Origin: Companilactobacillus formosensis
GTDB taxonomy: Bacteria > Bacillota > Bacilli > Lactobacillales > Lactobacillaceae
Length of the DNA: 64,000 bases
Direction of reading: 5' to 3'
Assembly (NCBI RefSeq): GCF_005405305.1
Contig: NZ_BJDU01000004.1
Span: 183,840 to 247,839 of the forward strand
This document shows, piece after piece, positions 57,316-64,000 of the stretch (the stretch's first letter is position 1; each line of letters starts with the position of its first letter). Under the pieces are notes generated by a model. That model searched no databases, had not been told where the DNA came from, and saw only the letters and a program-made list of their open reading frames with translations. Both the position numbers and the translations under genes were made by a program.

Positions 57316-59832
57316 ATGCAAAATAAATTGTTAAAAATTATCAATATATTTATTGCTACTATATTTTGTTTGAGTCTACTGCCAATAAAAACGTCTAAAG
57401 CGGCTGCCACACCGCCACCTACCACATCTGAGGTATATCAAACTACGCCTCCAGGAATTGCAATGAAAGATTTCATATCAAAGGCTGATACTTATAAAGA
57501 TGGAACGGTTAATAGTGCCAAATTCTTTGAAGCCGGTAATACTACTTATGATAATTCGACCGATATTTATCAATTATTGAGCAGTGATGGCGGTCAGGAG
57601 CAGACTAGTTCTTTTTGGGGTAAATTAGCTGGTGATGACGGAAGTAGTTCTAGTGTTAACAATTACTTTGATTTAAGTAAACCTCAAATTATTTCAGCTT
57701 GGCTATATATGGGTGACAAAAATGCTTACTCAGGTTCCAGTGACGATACGGCTGATAATCTCCCAGATGGTCTGGCCTTTGTTTTACAAGATGATACTAG
57801 AGGGACTCAAGCAATTGCAACTTCAGTTAACGAAGGTAAGACAGCTTTTGGTGAAGGCCTAGGCGTCTGGGGTGTCGCCAGTTCTAGTGATAATACGTTA
57901 AGCAAATTTATTGATCCAAGTCTTGGTGCAATTCAAAATAGCTGGGCTTTAGAATTTGATACTTTGCAAAATTCCAGTCCGGCAGCTTCTGGCAGTAACT
58001 ATGATGATTATTTTGATGGTTTGACTTATAGCGGGGTAAAAATTGCCAAAGGTCAACATATGGCTTGGGATTATCCAGCTAATAGTGGAATAAATCAAAA
58101 TAATACTAGTGCGAATATGGGTGTTAATCCTAATGATAGTGGCAATACTTACTATGGTAAAAATAATAACTGGGGAAATATTTTTACAGGATATAAGAAT
58201 CATTACTATTACGGTTTAAATCATCGAGATGTAATTCATAGTATGTACTTAACCGGTTATACTAGTGCTTCAGCAACGAATGTGTATAACTCATGGCATC
58301 ATTTCAAACTCAATTACACGCCACCTGCAGCTGGATCGACTTTAGCTAAAATGTCGTATATTTTTAACGATAAAACTTACGATGGTACCTTAAAAAATTA
58401 CCTTGATTATGATAAAAAGACTAATGTGACAGTTGATATTGGTAAATTTATGCGGGATGGAAATACTAAAGTTCGCTGGGGATTCACTGCTTCTACTGGG
58501 TCCCAAAACTCTTCACCATCAACGTTTGCAGTCATTATGCAACAAATGCCTAATGTCGCTAATATCGAAACTACAACAAAGCTTTATGATTTATCGCAAT
58601 ATGATACTGCTGGTAATTTAGGACGTGAAATTAAAGATTTGGATAAACGTCCAGTGTCTGTTACAGCGGCTACTAAAGATCCAGATTATAACGTAGCCAA
58701 TGGAGACAAATTACGTTTAGACTACAATTTGAAATACACTTCAGGTTTTGAAGGAACGGGAAGTGATATCACAACTAATGTTAATTTGCCATCAAATATT
58801 GATTTTAGTCCGGATGAAGATAACAATATCGGGCAAATAATTTATTCAGGCTTTTCTGATGAATCAAAAAATAGAACCGTTCCAATTTCGGCAACTAGTC
58901 TGACGAACGATAATAAGGTAGCATTAAGTTTAGATGCTTTAGACAGCGAGAACGAAAACATTAAAATTGAATTCTTTGGTACTGCTGATGCGCAAACGAC
59001 ACCAACGACTGTCAAAGGTCAGCATGCATCGTATCAAAGTTTACATTTTATGGATGATATTATGAGTCCGTCGTTTATAATCAATGACCGCCTACAATTA
59101 ACGACGAATGATAGTTTAGATTTAGGAACGATTCAAATGGGTAATGAATCAAATAACCAAGTTAATTTGAATTTAACAATGAACTATCTCAATAATTCTA
59201 ACTTTGATACAAAAGGCGTTACATTATTTACGAAAGTAGACGATAAAACTGCCACTAAGACAACTATCTCGACAACGGATGGAAAAACTTCTTATGATAT
59301 TGCTGATGATATAGCCAATACTACACAATTTAGTGCCGACTATTTAGGTACGGGTACTCATACGATTACAGTTTATGTAGTTGATAGTATGAATCGGGTC
59401 AGCCAATCAATTACTTATCAAGTTAAAGTTGAAGGCAAGCAATTGAAATTAGATGTTGATCCAAATTATTCATTCAAAGACATTAATAAAGTGGCACCGG
59501 ATGGTTATGTTGAGAGAAAAGGACATTGGAAAGTTTCGGTAATTAGCTCTGATACTCCGTGGACGTTAACAGCCAATGGGACTGAATTAACCTTAAAGGA
59601 TGATTCCTCTCAAGTTATTGGGCCAATGTTTTATCGCGATAAGAATGACAATGATTTTTCAATGTTGAATCAAGATATTTTGATTGCCCAAGATACATCA
59701 TCTGATTCCAAAACGACTGATGTCAGTGGAAGCTGGGATAATGATGATGGTATTTTATTGCATGATGATCAAGATAATGTAGCTGGTGAATATCAAGGTC
59801 AAATTCACTGGAGTTTGATTGATAGCGTTTAA
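57316..59832 (+). CDS. Surface protein with L-type lectin domain and WxL-like C-terminus
   Basis: 838 residues. A signal peptide (MQNKLLKIINIFIATIFCLS ... SKAA) leads into an L-type lectin-like domain (about 45-420; ADNLPDGLAFVLQDD, SWALEFDTLQN). A Gly/Asp-rich middle region with immunoglobulin-like repeats follows (430-710). The end, PWTLTANG at about 755 and YQGQIHWSL near the C-terminus, gives the two spaced motifs of WxL domains, which bind peptidoglycan non-covalently. No LPxTG anchor is present. It is probably an adhesin. ATG 57316 follows AAGGGGGAA. Confidence 0.75.
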   Translation: MQNKLLKIINIFIATIFCLSLLPIKTSKAAATPPPTTSEVYQTTPPGIAMKDFISKADTYKDGTVNSAKFFEAGNTTYDNSTDIYQLLSSDGGQEQTSSFWGKLAGDDGSSSSVNNYFDLSKPQIISAWLYMGDKNAYSGSSDDTADNLPDGLAFVLQDDTRGTQAIATSVNEGKTAFGEGLGVWGVASSSDNTLSKFIDPSLGAIQNSWALEFDTLQNSSPAASGSNYDDYFDGLTYSGVKIAKGQHMAWDYPANSGINQNNTSANMGVNPNDSGNTYYGKNNNWGNIFTGYKNHYYYGLNHRDVIHSMYLTGYTSASATNVYNSWHHFKLNYTPPAAGSTLAKMSYIFNDKTYDGTLKNYLDYDKKTNVTVDIGKFMRDGNTKVRWGFTASTGSQNSSPSTFAVIMQQMPNVANIETTTKLYDLSQYDTAGNLGREIKDLDKRPVSVTAATKDPDYNVANGDKLRLDYNLKYTSGFEGTGSDITTNVNLPSNIDFSPDEDNNIGQIIYSGFSDESKNRTVPISATSLTNDNKVALSLDALDSENENIKIEFFGTADAQTTPTTVKGQHASYQSLHFMDDIMSPSFIINDRLQLTTNDSLDLGTIQMGNESNNQVNLNLTMNYLNNSNFDTKGVTLFTKVDDKTATKTTISTTDGKTSYDIADDIANTTQFSADYLGTGTHTITVYVVDSMNRVSQSITYQVKVEGKQLKLDVDPNYSFKDINKVAPDGYVERKGHWKVSVISSDTPWTLTANGTELTLKDDSSQVIGPMFYRDKNDNDFSMLNQDILIAQDTSSDSKTTDVSGSWDNDDGILLHDDQDNVAGEYQGQIHWSLIDSV

Positions 59833-59833
59833 T

Positions 59834-59869
59834 TAGAAGTCGGGATGACTAATATCTCGGCTTTTTCTT
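59834..59869 (+). terminator. Terminator after the lectin-like gene
   Basis: AGTCGGGAT and ATCTCGGCT (with one G-T pair) flank GACTAAT and are followed by five T residues. Confidence 0.7.
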
Positions 59870-59932
59870 GTCCTAAGGCTGGGATTCGTTTATTATAAAT
59901 AAATGTATTTTTAAATTGAGAGAGTAATTTAT

Positions 59933-61267
59933 ATGAATGAAAAGTTAACTTGGAGAAATTTATTTTTTATCGGTTCAATGTTATTTGGATTGTTCTTTGG
60001 AGCCGGAAATTTAATTTTCCCTGTATTTTTAGGACAACAAGCAGGTAGTAATGTCTTTGGCGCTATTATCGGATTGTTGATAACCGGAGTGGGATTGCCA
60101 CTTTTGGGAGTTGCCAGTATGGGAATGACCGGTAGCAATAGCGTTTTTGATTTGGCAGAAAAAGTCAATCGACCATTCGCTTATATTTTTACGATTTTGT
60201 TGTACTTGACGATGGGACCACTTTTTGCAATTCCTCGTTTAGCGACAATTTCTTTTCAATTAGGTCTTGCACCTTTTATTGGTAAAAATCATCAAAGTCT
60301 CGTCTTATTGATCTTCTCAGCTTTATTCTTTGGAGTAACTTTTTGGTTAGCACGAAAACCTAGCAAGTTGATGACTTATGTTGGAAAATGGTTGACGCCG
60401 ATATTCTTAATTTTATTAGGAATTTTAGTAGTAACGGCTTTTATTAAACCAATGGGAAGTTTAAATGTTGCTCCTCAAGGTCAATATGTTGATCATGCTG
60501 TCTTGAGTGGTTTTACTGAAGGCTATAATACGATGGATGCTTTGGCCTCATTGGCATTTGGAGTAGTAGTGATAGATACGATCAAGTCGCTAGGTGTAAA
60601 ACATCCTCAACAAATTGCTAAAGACACAATTAAATCCGGATTGATCAGCGTTGTTTTGATGGGAATCATTTATGCCTTTTTAGCTTTGATAGGGACTATG
60701 AGCGTTAATAAATTTCCTTTGGCAGCTAATGGTGGAGTAACGTTGGCTCAGGTGTTCAATTATTACTTTGGCTCTTTTGGTAGTTTGCTATTAGCTTTGA
60801 TTGCTATCATTGCTTGTTTGAAAACTTCTATTGGTTTAACTTCAGCCTTTGGTGAAACAGCCACGGAAATGTTTCCTAAATTCAATTATCAAGCCGTTTT
60901 AGCTTTTGCAATTGGTTTGTCATTTTTGGTTGCCAATATTGGATTAACGAAACTGATCAATTATTCAACGCCAGTTTTGATGTTTTTATATCCATTGGCG
61001 ATTGTTTTGATTATTATTTCAGTGTTAAATCCAATTATTGGTGAATCAAAATGGTTGTTTGGCATCACGACTTTGTTCACGTTGATACCGGCTTTTTTTG
61101 CTGGAATTGCAGCTTTACCTAAGGCAATGCAAAATGGTTTGGTTCAACGGATTTTAGTCTGGAATGATTATTTGCCATTGTCACAATTGAGTTTAGGTTG
61201 GGTAGTACCTGCTTTATGTGGTTTGGTTCTTGGTTTTGTAATCAGTCGTTTTAAAAGTGAAAAATAA
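59933..61267 (+). CDS. brnQ: Branched-chain amino acid transporter
   Basis: 444 residues with about twelve membrane helices. The opening FIGSMLFGLFFGAGNLIFPVFLGQQAG is the LIVCS-family signature. It imports Leu, Ile and Val with Na+ or H+ and would feed the aminotransferase encoded at 16873-17904, though they are far apart. GAGAG lies upstream of the ATG. Confidence 0.94.
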   Translation: MNEKLTWRNLFFIGSMLFGLFFGAGNLIFPVFLGQQAGSNVFGAIIGLLITGVGLPLLGVASMGMTGSNSVFDLAEKVNRPFAYIFTILLYLTMGPLFAIPRLATISFQLGLAPFIGKNHQSLVLLIFSALFFGVTFWLARKPSKLMTYVGKWLTPIFLILLGILVVTAFIKPMGSLNVAPQGQYVDHAVLSGFTEGYNTMDALASLAFGVVVIDTIKSLGVKHPQQIAKDTIKSGLISVVLMGIIYAFLALIGTMSVNKFPLAANGGVTLAQVFNYYFGSFGSLLLALIAIIACLKTSIGLTSAFGETATEMFPKFNYQAVLAFAIGLSFLVANIGLTKLINYSTPVLMFLYPLAIVLIIISVLNPIIGESKWLFGITTLFTLIPAFFAGIAALPKAMQNGLVQRILVWNDYLPLSQLSLGWVVPALCGLVLGFVISRFKSEK

Positions 61268-61291
61268 TATTTAGACTATCATGGTACTGCT

Positions 61292-61309
61292 GGATGTCGT
61301 CGTCCGTTC
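61292..61309 (+). repeat. Terminal fragment of the family-A repeat
   Basis: GGATGTCGTCGTCCG is identical to the left end of the repeat at 36081, but the remainder is missing. It is probably a degraded remnant. Confidence 0.45.
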
Positions 61310-61436
61310 TGCTTTGTTGTGGAGGTAAGAAAACAAATGAAAAGGCAATAATTCATTTTTAGTTGTACTCGATTCAGGAAAATACTAAACTAATGATGAT
61401 ATTTATAATTTGTTTTATAGGGGAGATAAAACGTTT

Positions 61437-62783
61437 ATGCAGAAGAAAATTATCACGACATTTTTAATTAGTGCCAGTATCTTAGGGGCAATGGCAATTA
61501 CTACGCCAGTCAGAGCTGACAGTATTAAGGGAATCGTTACAACTAAAAATATGGCACGTTTGTATAACAATGATGGTAAATTGATTAGTAACCGTGCTTT
61601 AGCAGCTAATACACCATGGGTCACAGATCAAAGAATTGATTTGAGTAGTGTCGGCTCGGTTTATCGTGTTGCAACTAATGAATTTGTTAAAGCAAGTGAT
61701 GTTGAGTTACAACATGGTCAGGCTAGTACTGGTACTGTCAAAGTCGGAAATAATGGGGCTTTAGTTTATAACTATGATGATGGAAAATACAATCCAGCTG
61801 ATAATAAATTGGCTGTAGCTAGTATGTGGAAATACAATCGAGTTGACAATGTCAATGGTAAAACGTGGTATCAAATTGCTACTGACATGTGGATTAACAG
61901 TAATGATGCAACAAAATACAATGGTATCGAAGTTGAAAATACTGGGACAGCCACAATAGCTTATGCTTCAGACGTTGGACTTGATTTATGGCAAGGATTT
62001 GGAAATGACAAAGTTGCGACAGGCAGAAAGTTGGCTAATGGTACTAGTTGGAAGTTTTTTGACAAGGTAGTCGATTTTAACGGAGATGCTTGGTATGAAA
62101 TTGGTAGTGATCAATGGATATCAGGAGCTTTCACAAAAATCAGCAATGATAAATTTACTCAAGCATCAGCTCAAGTTTGGGATCCTAATTATGCTGCGGT
62201 GGAAGCAAATAAAAAGACGGCTATTTATTCTGATAGTAATTTTAATTCAGCAACAAATAATAGTATCGATGCCGGTCAAATTGAACAAGTAGTTTCAACT
62301 GTATTAACTGGCAATACGATTTGGTATGAAAAAAGCGATGGTGGTTGGTTACCTTCAACAGCAGTTAGTGAAATTTCCGTTAAGAGAAGTCCAGTTAGTT
62401 TAAATGGTAAAACTAGAACTGAAGTGATTGATGAAGTTATCAATGTTGCCAAGCAACAACTAGGTAAACCTTACGTTTGGAATGGCAAGGGTCCAAATAA
62501 TTTTGATTGTTCAGGATTGATGCAATATGTCTTTCGTCAAGTAACTGGCCAAAATATTGGTGGTTGGACAGTTCCTCAAGAATCTGCTGGAACGAAAGTT
62601 TCTCTCAATCAATTAGAGCGTGGCGATTTGATCTTTTGGGGTAATGCTGGAGCTACTTATCACGTTGGTTTGTATCTTGGTAACAATCAGTATCTCAATG
62701 CTTTGAAGCCCGGTACTAATGTGAAAATAGACTCAATTACGAATAGTTTCAAACCATCATTTGGAGTAAGAATCTTTTATTAG
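61437..62783 (+). CDS. Secreted NlpC/P60 endopeptidase with SLAP-type modules
   Basis: 448 residues: a signal peptide ending VRADS, three or four SLAP/SH3-like wall-binding repeats (about 28-320, each with a terminal tryptophan motif such as YRVATNEFV or IATDMWI), and a C-terminal NlpC/P60 domain. The catalytic Cys is in NNFDCSGLMQYVF and the His in TYHVGLYLG. It cuts stem peptides of peptidoglycan. I start at ATG 61437 after GGGGAGA. An earlier in-frame TTG would place extra residues before the signal peptide. Confidence 0.9.
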   Translation: MQKKIITTFLISASILGAMAITTPVRADSIKGIVTTKNMARLYNNDGKLISNRALAANTPWVTDQRIDLSSVGSVYRVATNEFVKASDVELQHGQASTGTVKVGNNGALVYNYDDGKYNPADNKLAVASMWKYNRVDNVNGKTWYQIATDMWINSNDATKYNGIEVENTGTATIAYASDVGLDLWQGFGNDKVATGRKLANGTSWKFFDKVVDFNGDAWYEIGSDQWISGAFTKISNDKFTQASAQVWDPNYAAVEANKKTAIYSDSNFNSATNNSIDAGQIEQVVSTVLTGNTIWYEKSDGGWLPSTAVSEISVKRSPVSLNGKTRTEVIDEVINVAKQQLGKPYVWNGKGPNNFDCSGLMQYVFRQVTGQNIGGWTVPQESAGTKVSLNQLERGDLIFWGNAGATYHVGLYLGNNQYLNALKPGTNVKIDSITNSFKPSFGVRIFY

Positions 62784-62785
62784 TC

Positions 62786-62829
62786 AAAAAAATAGTCCTG
62801 TTGAATATTTCAACAGGGCTATTTTTGAT
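62786..62829. terminator. Bidirectional terminator
   Basis: AATAGTCCTGTTGAA pairs with TTCAACAGGGCTATT around a three-base loop, with A and T runs on either side. Confidence 0.9.
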
Positions 62830-62834
62830 AAATC

Positions 62835-63146
62835 CTATTTTTCTACAGATACATCGCTAGCTTTGACGAATTCATCTTTGCCAACTTTGTAGTACTTTTG
62901 ACCTTTGATTGAGGTCTTCTCTTTAGGTGTGCAAGTTTTACCTTTAGTTAAACAACGAGATAATTTCTTACCTTTTTCGTTATAGAGTTGAGCTTTGGCT
63001 ACTTTTACTTTGATTTTTGAACTAGAACTGCATTTTGTAGCAGCTTGAACAACGGCTACATTAGAAACAGCCGGAATGATGGTGGTTACTGAAGCACCAG
63101 CAGATAGTAATGAAGCAAACAAAAGACTTTTTTGAATTAATTTCAT
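62835..63146 (-). CDS. Small secreted protein with SLAP-like module and cysteines
   Basis: 103 residues: a signal peptide (MKLIQKSLLFASLLSAGA ... VQAA), then a single SLAP-like unit (KAQLYNEKGKKL ... YYKVGKDEFVKASDV). Three Cys remain in the mature part (KCSSSSK, LSRCLTK, TCTPKE), unusual for secreted lactobacillus proteins. GGAG lies before the ATG. It is a paralogue of the next gene, and its function is unknown beyond likely wall association. Confidence 0.75.
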   Translation of the reverse strand: MKLIQKSLLFASLLSAGASVTTIIPAVSNVAVVQAATKCSSSSKIKVKVAKAQLYNEKGKKLSRCLTKGKTCTPKEKTSIKGQKYYKVGKDEFVKASDVSVEK

Positions 63147-63262
63147 GATTTTTATCTCCTTGAATTAACTTTCAGTAATAAAATGATAACGATTATTTTG
63201 TTATCAAAAACATTTTAACTCATAAATGATTCTGCAGTGATTTTGAGACGTTGTCGAAATGT

Positions 63263-63697
63263 CTATGATACTAAAGTGCTATTGTTCATTTGCGAAATGT
63301 TGCCTTTGAAGTCTTTATAATAGGTGCTGTCATAGAAGGCGCTTTGATCGCCAATTTTACAAACATTTCCTTGAGTTAAGCATTTCCCAATCTTTTCACC
63401 TTTTTTATTGTAAAGTTGAGCTTTAGGGACATTTACTTCCAAACGAAAATCGTTAGCTTCGATAGTTGAAACCATGTCTTCATCAGTTTGATTATCGTTA
63501 GTTAGAATCTTGACATCTTCGCCTTTGACGAATTTATCTTTACCAATTTTGAAGAAATAATCGTTGGCAGTAGTACCTTTAACGACTGTAGCAGCTTGAG
63601 CACTACCATTACCACTTGTAACAACAGGAATAGTTGTAGCACCCATTCCGATTGCAAATAATGAAGCGAACAAAAGACTCTTTTGAACTAATTTCAT
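63263..63697 (-). CDS. Small secreted SLAP-like protein, paralogue
   Basis: 144 residues. The signal peptide MKLVQKSLLFASLFAIG is almost the same as that of the gene at 62835. Two SLAP-like half units follow (YFFKIGKDKFVKGEDV; KAQLYNKKGEKIGKCLTQGNVCKIG), the second with two Cys in the same spacing as the paralogue. The extra N-terminal unit makes it longer. GGAG precedes the ATG. Both genes probably arose by duplication, and they have separate leaders. Confidence 0.72.
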   Translation of the reverse strand: MKLVQKSLLFASLFAIGMGATTIPVVTSGNGSAQAATVVKGTTANDYFFKIGKDKFVKGEDVKILTNDNQTDEDMVSTIEANDFRLEVNVPKAQLYNKKGEKIGKCLTQGNVCKIGDQSAFYDSTYYKDFKGNISQMNNSTLVS

Positions 63698-64000
63698 GAT
63701 TTTTATCTCCTTTGAACCACATACGATATAAATTGATTTTCTGAAAAAGATAGCTAGGTTTTTATTAATATCCTGTTATCAAAAAATATAATAGCTTATT
63801 AACTTTCAAAAGGGTTATTTGATGTGTAGCCATTGTGTATATAAAAAAAGACCTTGCAAAATAAATTATGATTGCAAGGTCTTCTTTTTCAGAAAAATTA
63901 GGGGTCTACACTTTATCGTGTTGGTAGATTAATTCTACTGGCGCGATTTTTTTATACCAATTAAAAAAGGACATATATAATATCCTTTATAACCACGATT
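63698..64000. other. Window end: terminator hairpin and unassigned sequence
   Basis: About 300 bases with no supported gene. A perfect 12-bp hairpin, AAGACCTTGCAA/TTGCAAGGTCTT, lies at 63848-63883 with A and T runs on both sides. It probably ends a minus-strand gene that begins beyond the window. Short minus-strand frames are open from 63903 and 63932 to the edge but are too short to name. Confidence 0.5.
63843..63890. terminator. Terminator hairpin near the window end
   Basis: Twelve perfect base pairs, a 12-base loop, seven A residues on one side and CTTTTT on the other. Orientation is undecided because the flanking gene is cut. Confidence 0.75.

Noticed and set aside
63903..64000. Possible C-terminus of a transposase on the minus strand at the window edge.
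   Set aside because: Two frames are open, neither carries a recognisable transposase motif, and fewer than 35 codons are visible.

Overview
The window is AT-rich, gene-dense DNA from a low-GC Gram-positive bacterium of the Lactobacillaceae. I infer a Companilactobacillus-like species from the gene content: a short nucleoside deoxyribosyltransferase, class II GalT, a split mevalonate operon, a MetA-family gene paired with cysK, and many secreted proteins with SLAP-like modules. That genus placement is an inference and no rRNA gene is present to confirm it. Most genes have clear Shine-Dalgarno sites and many are separated by rho-independent hairpins, so operon limits are readable.

Layout. 1-190: tail of a UDP-GlcNAc 2-epimerase. 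393-5546: a redox operon of an NhaC-type antiporter, a thioredoxin-reductase-like flavoprotein, a cytosolic arylsulfotransferase-like propeller fused to thioredoxin, and a Crp/Fnr regulator. 5609-9625: GtrA, flavodoxin, Map, a YihY protein, GalU and a small unknown protein. 9720-13265: thiolase, HMG-CoA reductase and HMG-CoA synthase (mevalonate pathway). 13266-14300: two tandem, related, about 380-nt structured non-coding RNAs, each with its own promoter, overlapping cre-like site and terminator. 14399-19671: small membrane and secreted proteins, Ndt, a 314-bp non-autonomous mobile element nested in another repeat, BcaT and a DUF915 hydrolase. 19742-23360: galKTR. 23509-25544: DegV, a VOC protein and a GntR regulator. 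25603-30187: divergent sucrose system scrA/scrBR with paired operators and cre sites. 30303-33786: two-component system, second DegV, hemolysin III protein. 33846-37219: RlmD-type methyltransferase, RecX, ntdP, with repeats between the last two. 37281-43316: LysR, MerR, two aldo/keto reductases, an NmrA-like protein, an amidohydrolase, a histidine phosphatase and its broken duplicate. 43345-47691: RpiR regulator, beta-glucoside PTS and 6-phospho-beta-glucosidase. 47745-52007 (minus strand): cysteine module, with a leader peptide carrying three consecutive Cys codons and an attenuator ahead of metA-type acyltransferase and cysK, then an amino-acid ABC transporter. 52071-55711: membrane protein, CNNM/CBS protein, and RF3 preceded by a 9-codon mini-ORF. 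56120-63697: cell-surface cluster with GH73 glucosaminidase, lectin/WxL-like protein, BrnQ, NlpC/P60 hydrolase and two small Cys-containing secreted proteins.

The strongest candidates for undescribed biology are the tandem cre-controlled RNAs (13304-14298), the Cys-codon attenuator (51841-52007), and the arylsulfotransferase-thioredoxin/reductase operon (393-5546). The nested element at 16192-16505 and the RF3 mini-ORF come next.
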